64,000 nucleotides of DNA from Thiothrix winogradskyi (GTDB lineage Bacteria > Pseudomonadota > Gammaproteobacteria > Thiotrichales > Thiotrichaceae): contig NZ_CP091244.1 in assembly GCF_021650935.1 (NCBI RefSeq), positions 1,178,001 through 1,242,000 of the forward strand, read 5' to 3'. The notes under the pieces were generated by a model. It was not told the origin of the DNA. It saw only the letters and a program-made list of their open reading frames with translations, and searched no databases. Both the position numbers and the translations under genes were made by a program. This document shows, one piece after another, positions 26,694 through 34,350 of the stretch; the first letter of the stretch is position 1, and the number at the start of each line of letters is the position of its first letter.

Positions 26694-27616
26694 GCCATGC
26701 CCTTGACAATGTGTTTGCGTTTGAAATGCCCCAATTCGTGCGCGAGTACCGCTTCCACTTGCGCGGGGGTGAGGTGTTTGAGCAGGGTGTCGAAAAACAC
26801 AATGCGCTTGTTTTTACCAAAGCCGGTGAAGTAAGCGTTGCCGTGAGCCGAACGGCGCGAGCCATCCATGATGAATACGCCTTTGCTGTTAAAGCCGGTG
26901 CGTGCTAACAAGGCGTTGAGGCGTTCGGCAACTTCGCCATCTTCCAAGGGGCTGAATTTATTGAATAAAGGTGCGATGAATTTGGGGTATGCCCACGTCA
27001 TTAGCAGTGAAAATGCGGTGAGCGCTGCCCACGCATATAACCACCATAAGCTACCCGCCGAGGTCATCAGCCACAAAATCAGCATGATCACCGGAATACC
27101 GATAATCAACGCCAGTGCTGCGCCTTTGAGCGTGTCGGTGATAAAAGTGGCTGGGGTCATCTTATTGAAACCAAAGCGCTCTTCCAACACAAAAGTGCGG
27201 TAGAGTGACATTGGCATATCCAATAGGCTGCCAATCAGTATCAGGCTGAGCATGACCGCTGTGCCGGTGTATAGCTCATTCCAACCGAAGCTGCGCCATT
27301 GCGTATCCAGCCATTCCAGCCCGCCGCCGAGCGTCCAGACCAGTAGGATCACCAAGCCAATTAGCAGGTCGATGCGCCCTAAACCGCCTTTGGCGAGGGT
27401 GTAATCAGCGGCTTTTTGGTGCTCTTCCAGCGAGATTTTGCCCGCAAACGCGCTGGGAACAGCGCTGCGGTGAGCGCCGACATGCTGTTTCTGGCGCAAC
27501 GACAAGTACAGTTGTACCAAGGTCGATGCCAGCAAAAACGCGAGGAAAATGTAGGTAAAGGTTTGCATAATCTCTGTTATATTCCAGCTTCCTTAAAGTA
27601 AGTGCAGTGTACCCGA

Positions 27617-28162
27617 ATGAGCGTGAATCAGGAAAATTTGATCTGGATTGATCTGGAAATGACGGGCTTAGATACCGTCAACGACGTGATTATCGAAATT
27701 GCCACCGTCGTCACCGATAAAGACCTGAATATACTGGCAGAAGGCCCGGTGATTGCCATCCATCAAACCGCCGAAACGCTGGCAAAAATGGATGAATGGA
27801 ATCAGAAACAACACGGTGGTTCGGGGCTGATTCAGCGCGTGTTGGCGAGTGAATGGACGGAGGCGCAAGCCGAACAAGCGACCCTCGATTTCCTGAAGCA
27901 GTTTGTGCCAGCGGGTGCGTCGCCGATGTGCGGCAATAGCATTTGTCAGGATCGGCGTTTCCTGGCGCGGCAAATGCCGGAATTGGAGAAGTTTTTCCAT
28001 TACCGCAATCTGGATGTGAGTACCCTGAAGGAATTGGCGAACCGCTGGAAGCCGGGGTTGGCGGCAGATTTTAAGAAGGAATCACAGCATTTGGCGCTGG
28101 CGGATGTGCGGGATTCGATTGATGAGCTGGCGTATTATCGGGCGCATTTTATTCGGCAATAG
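27617..28162 (+). CDS. orn: Oligoribonuclease
   Basis: This 181-residue DEDDh 3'-5' exoribonuclease degrades dinucleotides, including pGpG from cyclic-di-GMP turnover. Motifs are DLEMTGLD (Exo I), CGNSICQDRRFL (Exo II) and HLALADVRDSI (Exo III). The ATG at 27617 gives the standard start MSVNQENLIWIDLEMTGL. It diverges from the M48 gene with 48 bp between the starts. Confidence 0.97.
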   Translation: MSVNQENLIWIDLEMTGLDTVNDVIIEIATVVTDKDLNILAEGPVIAIHQTAETLAKMDEWNQKQHGGSGLIQRVLASEWTEAQAEQATLDFLKQFVPAGASPMCGNSICQDRRFLARQMPELEKFFHYRNLDVSTLKELANRWKPGLAADFKKESQHLALADVRDSIDELAYYRAHFIRQ

Positions 28163-28198
28163 CGGGCAAAATACACTACTGCTTGGGAGTTGCACACC

Positions 28199-29356
28199 AT
28201 GCCTGAATCACAGAACTGTTTTTACCCATCTCCACGGGTCGGGGACAAGGTTTCCAAGACGGTCATGTTGGCTATGTTATTTGGCGGGTCGACAGTCACC
28301 TTGCTTGTGTCTGCATCATCAGGTAATAGCCTGTTTAGCATCCTGATGGCGGTTTTTTTTGTGCTGCTCACGTTGGTTATGTTGGTTGCGGTCGTGGAAA
28401 TGCGTCAGTTCTGGTATCGGTTTGGTGAAATGCCGTTGTTGCTTGACCCGTTTCCAGGCGCGATTGGTGGGCAGGTTGGCGGGAAGATCCAGTTGTGTTC
28501 ACCTCCCAAACAGAGCCAATGCAGTGTGGTGCTTTCCTGCCTTTATCAGGAAAATCTGATCTGGCAGCAAGAATCTGTGGCGCGGTATGCAAACTTGAGC
28601 GGTGGTAATGCATGGCTGTTCTGTTTTGACGTACCCGACGATTTACCTGCCAGCGTGAGCAAGCCTGATAGCGATGCGCCTTATGTTTGGCGACTGGTGC
28701 TGAAACTGGGGGAGGGTACGTTGCTCCTGCGTGGGTCGGAGGGCAACTGGGTGTATGAAATCCCGGTGCTACCAACCCGACAACGTTCCGCTATCCATCC
28801 TGATGATTGGGTCAAGTCGCCTGCTGGGGTACTGCCTACCCTAACACCTGACCAGTGCGAGGCAGCCGGTTTCCCGGCGGGAGCCAGCGTTGTCCACTAC
28901 CGCATGTTTGGCGATCAGTTCATCCCCGCTGCCTTGGTGGGTTTTTTGGGTCTGATGGCGGTGACAGGGGCAGTGCTGGCAGCGGACACCACGCTGGTGG
29001 GGATGATGTCGCTGGTCTTTTTCGGCAGTGCGGGTATGTTGCTTATCTGGATCGGTACAACATTGTTGTTCACTAGCTTGACCGTGGTAATGGATGGCAG
29101 CAATCTGTCAGTGAAACACGCCTTTCTGGGCTGGACGATTGATTTCATTGCGGTTCCTTACGCCAGTATCGCCAGCATCCAGATGCAGGATAGCGGGCAT
29201 TCGCGCTTTATACGGCAGAACGGGCAGAATTTACCCAATTACCGAGTTGTGGCTCAACTTGCTAATGGTTCCAGCTTACCCCTGACACAGGTGATTGAAG
29301 GCGAGGCGGTCGCAGGGCAGGCAGTGGCGTATTTTAAAGCCGCTATGATGCGTTAA
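28199..29356 (+). CDS. Hypothetical membrane protein, two membrane hairpins around a soluble domain
   Basis: This 385-residue protein is not recognised with confidence. Two membrane helices lie near residues 20-65 (MLAMLFGGSTVTLLVSA, then ILMAVFFVLLTLVMLVAVV). A beta-rich extramembrane domain runs from about 70 to 225 (PGAIGGQVGGKIQL). A second hairpin follows near 235-285, then a C-terminal soluble part (DGSNLSVKHAFLGWTIDFIAVPYASI) that resembles a PH-like or DUF3592-type layout. The ATG at 28199 has GGGAG upstream. It follows orn by 36 bp and may share its transcript. Confidence 0.65.
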   Translation: MPESQNCFYPSPRVGDKVSKTVMLAMLFGGSTVTLLVSASSGNSLFSILMAVFFVLLTLVMLVAVVEMRQFWYRFGEMPLLLDPFPGAIGGQVGGKIQLCSPPKQSQCSVVLSCLYQENLIWQQESVARYANLSGGNAWLFCFDVPDDLPASVSKPDSDAPYVWRLVLKLGEGTLLLRGSEGNWVYEIPVLPTRQRSAIHPDDWVKSPAGVLPTLTPDQCEAAGFPAGASVVHYRMFGDQFIPAALVGFLGLMAVTGAVLAADTTLVGMMSLVFFGSAGMLLIWIGTTLLFTSLTVVMDGSNLSVKHAFLGWTIDFIAVPYASIASIQMQDSGHSRFIRQNGQNLPNYRVVAQLANGSSLPLTQVIEGEAVAGQAVAYFKAAMMR

Positions 29357-29432
29357 CTCCCGTTGTAATGATTTAGAGAAACCATCGAGTCTGCCCCTTT
29401 GGGTTAAATCTGAAGGCTTTCTGGAAATGGCA

Positions 29433-30386
29433 TTAACTCGCATACGGCCCTAAAAACCGCACACCATTGAAATGAATCAAATGCGAAGGGTCGCTGGCGC
29501 ACCAGACTTCAGTTTCCCATGCGACTACCGACAAAAACTTGCGCAGGATTTCACCTCGGTCAGGGAAGGCTGTCACATAAACCAAACCTGCCGAACTTGA
29601 TTTGAACAAGTTGGCAAGTTCGGCGTGGCGAATTCCGTCTACCGGGCCACTGCTGGTTACGGCTTCGACCAAAATCAGCCAGTTTTTCTCGCGGTGATAA
29701 AGCACTATATCGGGCATTTTGCCGTGGTTGCCGACTTCAACGCCCAATGATTGCAACAACGGTTCGTTGAAATAGCCCCATTTGCTGCCAGTGTCACCCA
29801 CGTATACCAGTTCGCCACCGGGTACGAAATGTGGGGCAAATACCTCAATAATCTGCCGGATCAGGCCGGAATGTGCGCCCGGACTCAAAGTAATCGTTTG
29901 ATCTTGCTGAATGGTGACAGGAATGCGTTGCATATCACGGTGGCGGGCAAACTGGTCAGCCAGTGTTTGCCGTTGTGCCAAATAGTTGCCTAAAGCGGCA
30001 TCCCAATTTTTTGTGCCAAACTGTTGGAACAGCGCAAGGGCTTGTTCCTCAACTTGATAGCAATTATCCGCGCTGTTCACTGCCCGGTCGGGTTTGTCGG
30101 GGTTGTGCAGCAAGACACCTGCCGCTACCAATTGTTTGACACTGTATTTGCGCACACTTTCGCGAGTGTTTTCGGCGTAGTTGCGTGCCATTTGTTGGCG
30201 GGCAAAATCCAGTATGGCACGAATACCCAGCAGTGAATTGCTGGCATGTTGCCATCGCTCATCAGCAGGTAAATTCAGCAATGCCAGCAACGTAATGGCG
30301 GTGCGTTCGTTGAGTTGTTCTTTGGGCATCCCCAAGGCTTGGAGGATGTGCAATGCGTCGTTGATGCGTTCTTGCTGTGTGGTCAT
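29433..30386 (-). CDS. BsuBI/PstI-type type II restriction endonuclease
   Basis: This 317-residue protein matches the BsuBI/PstI restriction enzyme family. An N-terminal helical domain (about 1-140) is followed by the nuclease domain with YVGDTGSKWGYFNEPLL, KMPDIVLYHREKNWLILVEA (PD and E-A core) and the TSSGPVDGIRH loop. Relatives cut CTGCAG, but specificity here is an inference. Its start overlaps the stop of the methyltransferase gene by 4 bp (ATGA), so the pair is translationally coupled with the methyltransferase made first. Confidence 0.92.
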   Translation of the reverse strand: MTTQQERINDALHILQALGMPKEQLNERTAITLLALLNLPADERWQHASNSLLGIRAILDFARQQMARNYAENTRESVRKYSVKQLVAAGVLLHNPDKPDRAVNSADNCYQVEEQALALFQQFGTKNWDAALGNYLAQRQTLADQFARHRDMQRIPVTIQQDQTITLSPGAHSGLIRQIIEVFAPHFVPGGELVYVGDTGSKWGYFNEPLLQSLGVEVGNHGKMPDIVLYHREKNWLILVEAVTSSGPVDGIRHAELANLFKSSSAGLVYVTAFPDRGEILRKFLSVVAWETEVWCASDPSHLIHFNGVRFLGPYAS

Positions 30387-31837
30387 AGGGCTGCAACCAG
30401 TTGGTCGATGGTGGTTTGGTCAAGGCTGGCATAGCTGGCGGCACGTTCGCCGAGTACCAGCAATTGGGCGCGACTGGGGTAACGCAAGGTACGCAAGTCG
30501 GTAGCATTGACTTGCGTATGCCCGGAAAATACGCGGAACCAATCATCCAGCACAGTCGAATTGAGGAAGGTTGCCAAACCGCTTGCCAGTGTTGCATCCA
30601 GCCCTGCTTTGCCGATGTGGAAGATATTCCAGTGGTTTTCAAAGCCGATCAGTTCACTGCTCAGTATTTCCGGTGTCAGGTGATAAGCGACAACACGACG
30701 GCGTTCTTCCTTGGAGGAAAAGCGTTTAACCAGCACGTAATGTCCATTTGGCATCAGCCATTTGCGGGAGGCTGGTAGCAAGTGCAAAGCGTTGGGTTTC
30801 TTGTGTAGTTTAGGCCAAACCAGTTGCCCGGTACTGAAATGGTGGGGGTAGAGCAAAGGCACGGTGTTGTTGCCGGGTTGTGCACTCCAGCATTCTTTCA
30901 GGCGGAAATCGACCACGGGGCCGGTGCAAACTTCCAAGCCTAGTTCTACCAACGAATGGGTACTGACGGCGGGAATATCTGTTGCGGCATGGCTGGTCGG
31001 GATGTGGATGAATTGCTCGGCATCACCCGATTTGACGATGTTCGCAAAGGCAAAGCAGGCTTCCTGATAGTCAGCGAAACGAGCATCGTGCGAAGTCGAG
31101 ACGGTGACTTGCCCTTGTTCCACATTTTTGAGCAGATGGATAATGATGTTTTCTTGTAATACGTCGTCTGCACCGAAGGCTTTGCTGCGGCTTTCAAACA
31201 GGTGGATGTGGCGAATAGCGCACTGTTTTAACAGCAGTTCACGGAACGGGCGGTAATAGCTGCCGTTGCAGAACGAGCGCGGGATAATGGCTACCAGTTC
31301 GCCGCCGGTTTCCAGCAGCAGGATGGCGAGTGCAACAAAGCCAGTATATAGATTGACGGTTTCAATCCCGGCTTTGCGCAAGAGTTGACGGTGACGAGAC
31401 TGGGTGTTGATTTTCTTGTACGGCGGATTGAGGATGGCGTGGGTGTAGCGTTTGCCGATACCGGTTTGTGCTGCAAAACTGGTGTCTTCGATGAAATCAA
31501 TGGAATGTAATTGGGTAGTGATGTGCCCTTGCCCGCGTTGCACGTATTGTTCCAGCGTCGTTTGCAGGTAACGGCGCAAGATGGGGTCGATTTCCCATGC
31601 ATCCACTGCGGTGCTTGTGCCGTGTTGCAGGGCAGCGTCCAAAAAAGCAGCGGTCAGCGAACCCGTGCCTGCACCAGCATCCAGCAAGCGGGCTTGTTCC
31701 GGGTAATGGAACAGCGAAGCCATGAAGCGGGCAATGGCAGCGGATGTCATATATTGGCCTAGCTGGCTGCGTTGGGTGTCCGGCAGTTGCTGGCAGGCTT
31801 CGCGGTGGAGATGGTTGGAGACAAGGGTAGTTATCAT
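30383..31837 (-). CDS. Type II N6-adenine DNA methyltransferase, BsuBI/PstI type
   Basis: This 484-residue methyltransferase has SAM motif I LLDAGAGTGSLTAAFLDA near residue 50 and catalytic motif IV AILNPPYKK near 132. Residues about 230-480 make up the target-recognition region. It protects the site cut by the adjacent nuclease. Starts at 31837 (ATG) and 31870 (GTG) are both possible; the ATG was chosen on family N-terminus, since neither has a strong ribosome-binding site. The order M then R on one transcript is typical for safe establishment of a restriction system. Confidence 0.9.
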   Translation of the reverse strand: MITTLVSNHLHREACQQLPDTQRSQLGQYMTSAAIARFMASLFHYPEQARLLDAGAGTGSLTAAFLDAALQHGTSTAVDAWEIDPILRRYLQTTLEQYVQRGQGHITTQLHSIDFIEDTSFAAQTGIGKRYTHAILNPPYKKINTQSRHRQLLRKAGIETVNLYTGFVALAILLLETGGELVAIIPRSFCNGSYYRPFRELLLKQCAIRHIHLFESRSKAFGADDVLQENIIIHLLKNVEQGQVTVSTSHDARFADYQEACFAFANIVKSGDAEQFIHIPTSHAATDIPAVSTHSLVELGLEVCTGPVVDFRLKECWSAQPGNNTVPLLYPHHFSTGQLVWPKLHKKPNALHLLPASRKWLMPNGHYVLVKRFSSKEERRRVVAYHLTPEILSSELIGFENHWNIFHIGKAGLDATLASGLATFLNSTVLDDWFRVFSGHTQVNATDLRTLRYPSRAQLLVLGERAASYASLDQTTIDQLVAAL

Positions 31838-31873
31838 GGCATTATGATAGGGAGAGCCTGTAGCAAACACAAA

Positions 31874-32485
31874 TTAAACCAACCGCATCAACAATGTCTC
31901 CACCGGCACTTTCACCGGCTTGCCCACTGCAAAGCAATCCGCTTCCACATACGGCATATCCATCACCACCTGCAAGGCATGTTCCGCGCCCAGTTGTTCC
32001 TGAAACCAGCCCAGATGCTTGTTGAGCGGTTGGTTGACGGAGCTTTTCACTTCTACCAACAACCAAGGCTGGTTATCGCGGCTGATGAGGAAATCGACTT
32101 CTTTCTGGTCTTTGGTGCGCAGGTAATGCAGTTGGTAATCGCCCAGCCCGTGATCTGTCCACCAATGCACGGCTTTGAGCAAATGGCTGGCAATCAGATT
32201 TTCGTTTTTCGCACCGATGTCTTTCACCTGTGACCAATCCCACAGATAGATTTTCGGCTCTTTGCGCAAGGCAGATGCAAGGTTCTGAAACCAAGGCGTA
32301 ACCCGAAAAGCGTAGTAGAAACTTTCCAGCAGCGTCACCCAGCGGCGGATGGTGTCCACACTGACATTGATCTGGTTTGCCAGCGAGCTGTAACGCACCA
32401 CCTGCCCACATTGCTCCCGCAACAGGGTGGCGAGTACATCCAGATGGGCGATGTCTTGCACGGTGTTGGTGTCGTGGATTAGCAT
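31874..32485 (-). pseudogene. DUF4143 ATPase, N-terminal AAA domain missing
   Basis: The 203-residue frame covers only the C-terminal half of a DUF4143 ATPase. It holds a winged-helix segment (VRYSSLANQINVSVDTIRRWVTLLE), then LWDWSQVKDIGAKNENLIASHLL, and the nuclease-like end EVDFLISRDNQPWLLVEVKSS. Walker A and B are absent, and the upstream 130 bp do not encode them in any frame. The intact relative in this window (7003-8178) is nearly twice as long. It is probably a remnant, although expression of the stand-alone half cannot be excluded. Confidence 0.75.
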
Positions 32486-32512
32486 GATAAAAAGTAACTA
32501 TCAGAATAGATT

Positions 32513-32530
32513 CCTATCTTTTTGGATAGG
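32513..32530. promoter_or_regulatory. Inverted repeat upstream of the sigma-54 promoter
   Basis: CCTATC (32513-32518) and GATAGG (32525-32530) form a dyad about 100 bp upstream of the sigma-54 promoter at 32619-32634. The distance suits an enhancer-binding protein site. A T-rich tail after it could instead make it a weak terminator, so the call is tentative. Confidence 0.4.
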
Positions 32531-32618
32531 TGTTTTTGCAAACTTGTTTTCCTCCAAACAACCGCGCCAAAAAATAAATATCATTTAATTCAGTGGCTTA
32601 AAAAATAATCTCCACGTC

Positions 32619-32634
32619 TGGCACACCCTTTGCA
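32619..32634 (+). promoter_or_regulatory. Sigma-54 promoter upstream of tRNA-like genes and slipin
   Basis: TGGCAC-N5-TTGCA with GG at 32620-32621 and GC at 32632-32633 has the exact ten-base spacing of an RpoN promoter. It has the same form as the glnK promoter at 15740. Transcription should begin near 32645, some 90 nt before the first tRNA-like gene. Confidence 0.85.
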
Positions 32635-32736
32635 AAGATACCAGCGACTTTCGTTACTCGTGGAGCAGGTTCAACCGCCTGCCTGACGCGACCACCACTG
32701 GTGTTACCGCGTATCTGTTCTGATCGTCAAAACCAT

Positions 32737-32810
32737 GCAGCCATAGCTCAGTCTGGTAGAGCAACCGGAAATCCGGTCGGTCGTTGGTTCGACTCCAACT
32801 GGCTGCCCCA
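32737..32810 (+). ncRNA. tRNA-like RNA 1, four-nucleotide anticodon loop
   Basis: The 74-nt sequence folds as a tRNA. The acceptor GCAGCCA pairs perfectly with TGGCTGC. The D-stem GCTC/GAGC has loop AGTCTGGTA, the T-stem GTTGG/CCAAC has loop TTCGACT, and the sequence ends in an encoded CCA. The anticodon arm is abnormal: ACCGG (32764-32768) pairs with CCGGT (32773-32777) around only AAAT, so no anticodon can be assigned. It is three nucleotides short of the usual length. The feature is better read as a tRNA mimic than as a decoding tRNA. Confidence 0.85.
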
Positions 32811-32883
32811 TCACTGTAGCTCAGTCTGGTAGAGCACTGGATCTTGTATCTGGTTGTCGTCGGTTCGACTCCGGCTAGTGAAC
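32811..32883 (+). ncRNA. tRNA-like RNA 2, no encoded CCA
   Basis: This second cloverleaf starts directly after the CCA of the first. Its D-arm is identical to the first (GCTC, AGTCTGGTA, GAGC). The anticodon stem is CTGGA/TCTGG with two wobbles, the 7-nt loop is TCTTGTA, and the T-arm is GTCGG, TTCGACT, CCGGC. The acceptor is six good pairs (TCACTG/TAGTGA). Position 33 is C instead of the near-invariant U, and the 3' end is CTTA, not CCA. A TTG anticodon (glutamine) can be read, but the defects argue for a tRNA-like RNA. Confidence 0.75.
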
Positions 32884-33118
32884 TTACCCTTAAACGGTAA
32901 CTTAGCCCGCAAGGGCAAACAAACGGCAAACCACCACGGTCAATGCCCGCCAGCATTCGTGCTGGAAGGCAACGACCAACACCCGCGCCGCCTTGACGGC
33001 GGGTTTGCGGGGTGCGAAACCGCCACAGCTTCGGCGCACGCTGGTTTCCCATCCGGCACAAACCGTCAAGCCTGCAAGGGTGTGGGGGAATGCCACCTAT
33101 TTTTTAAAGGACAACGCC
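32884..33118 (+). ncRNA. Structured leader between tRNA-like genes and slipin
   Basis: This 235-nt stretch has no gene but several strong hairpins: GCCC-GCAA-GGGC (32905-32916, GNRA tetraloop), CCAGCA-TTCG-TGCTGG (32950-32965, UUCG tetraloop), and CCGCC-TTGAC-GGCGG (32988-33002). The ribosome-binding AAAGGA of the slipin gene is at the end. It may be a separate stable RNA, a processing platform, or an untranslated leader that controls slipin translation. Confidence 0.55.
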
Positions 33119-34282
33119 ATGTTATTCAAAACCAAAATCATTGTTCCAGAAACACATCGCGGGCTGTTGTTCAAAGACGAACAGTTCGCGCAAGTCCTGC
33201 CTGCGGGTGTCCACACCTTCCACGGCTGGAAAAACCAATACCGCGTGCAGCAATTCGCGGTCACAGGCAGTGCGCAAACCTTTGTGCCGGATGATGTCGT
33301 CAGCCTTGCCGATTTGCACGCCGCCCCATTCGCCGCGCACCTCCAACGCTGGGAAACCGGCGAACAGGAAGTCGGTTTGCTGTACCAAGACAATGTGCTG
33401 AAAGACATCAAGCCACCTGCGCAACGTGGCGCGTGCTGGCAAGGTCAGCGTAGCATCGAAGTCCGCAAGCTCGACATCAGCACCGATTTCAAGCTGCCCA
33501 AAGCCTTGGCAAGCCAATTGCTGACCGCAAAAGATGCCACCTTACGGGCGGCGGCCTTAAACGCTTTGGTGATGGCGACCATCCCCGAAGGTCACACCGG
33601 CTTTCTGGAAGTCGACGGCGAACAGCGCGAAATACTGACGGCAGGTACGCACGTTTGGTGGCAATTCAACCACACGATCAAGGTCACGCAACTCGATTGC
33701 CGCCTGCAAAACATGGAGGTTAATGGTCAGGAAATCCTCACCAAAGACCGCGTAGGCTTGCGCATCAACCTTTCCGCCATGTGGCAGATTGTTGACCCGC
33801 AGCAAGTCAAAACGGCACTGGCAGACCACAAGGACTACCTGTACCGCGAGCTGCAACTGGCGTTACGTGCCGTGGTTTCCACCCAAACGCTGGACGAATT
33901 GCTGGCAGACAAAAACCTGCTGAACCAATCCATCCAGCAAACGGTGGCGGAAAAAGCAGCGGCTTACGGCATCGACCTGAAAACCGTCGGGGCGCGTGAC
34001 ATCGTATTGCCCGGTGACATGAAAGCGATTCTGGCGCAAGTTGTCGAAGCCGAAAAACGCGCCGAAGCCAACCTGATCCGCCGCCGTGAAGAAACGCAGG
34101 AAACCCGTTCCCTGCACAACACCGCCAAGGTCATGGAAGGCAACCCGGTCTTGCTGCGCCTGAAAGAGCTGGAAATCTTGGAAAAGATCACCGGGCGCAT
34201 CAGCACCCTGAACGTCTACGGCGGTCTGGATGGCGTCATGAACGATTTGGTCAAGCTGACGGATAAGGGCAAAGCAGCGTAA
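33119..34282 (+). CDS. Slipin-like SPFH/band 7 protein
   Basis: This 387-residue protein has an SPFH core (EILTAGTHVWWQFNHTIKVTQLDCRLQNMEV, then RVGLRINLSAMWQIVD and the C-terminal IVLPGDMKAILAQVVEAEKRAEANLIRRREET). The N-terminal 160 residues contain an apparent second, degenerate copy (MLFKTKIIVPETHRGLLFKDEQFAQVLPAGVHTF and again VMATIPEGHTGFLEVDGEQR). No membrane helix is visible, unlike most slipins. The ATG at 33119 follows AAAGGA; the longer upstream frame is the untranslated leader. Its place behind a sigma-54 promoter and tRNA-like RNAs recalls the slipin-type genes of RtcR-controlled loci. Confidence 0.85.
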   Translation: MLFKTKIIVPETHRGLLFKDEQFAQVLPAGVHTFHGWKNQYRVQQFAVTGSAQTFVPDDVVSLADLHAAPFAAHLQRWETGEQEVGLLYQDNVLKDIKPPAQRGACWQGQRSIEVRKLDISTDFKLPKALASQLLTAKDATLRAAALNALVMATIPEGHTGFLEVDGEQREILTAGTHVWWQFNHTIKVTQLDCRLQNMEVNGQEILTKDRVGLRINLSAMWQIVDPQQVKTALADHKDYLYRELQLALRAVVSTQTLDELLADKNLLNQSIQQTVAEKAAAYGIDLKTVGARDIVLPGDMKAILAQVVEAEKRAEANLIRRREETQETRSLHNTAKVMEGNPVLLRLKELEILEKITGRISTLNVYGGLDGVMNDLVKLTDKGKAA

Positions 34283-34302
34283 CCTTCCACAATGCAACCC
34301 CC

Positions 34303-34330
34303 GTAGAGACGCAAGATTTTGCGTCTCTAC
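34303..34330. repeat. 28-bp palindromic repeat, copy 1
   Basis: GTAGAGACGCAA, then GATT, then TTGCGTCTCTAC form a perfect 12-bp stem. The identical 28 bp recur at 37288-37315. It lies between the slipin and exonuclease genes and could act as an mRNA hairpin separating them. Confidence 0.92.
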
Positions 34331-34350
34331 ATCATCAGGAGAAAACCAAC

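Larger units (their letters stand above)
25059..27568 (-). pseudogene. M48-family metallopeptidase interrupted by an IS element
   Basis: Two parts of one M48 (Ste24-like) membrane protease flank an insertion. The upstream part (26684-27568, 295 codons) holds the membrane helices and the zinc motif HELGH at about residues 277-281. The downstream part (25059-25425) holds the third zinc ligand in EFEADEFAA and the C-terminal helices. Removing the IS and one copy of the 10-bp duplication rejoins the frame as GMALSMLMTLSG. The IS supplies a TAG stop (26681-26683) directly after Met295, so the N-terminal product is truncated and zinc co-ordination is split. The downstream half has only a TTG or an internal ATG start. 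Loss of function is expected. Confidence 0.92.

Noticed and set aside
29357..29432. Short gap after the hypothetical membrane gene examined for a terminator.
   Set aside because: No convincing stem and T tract was found.
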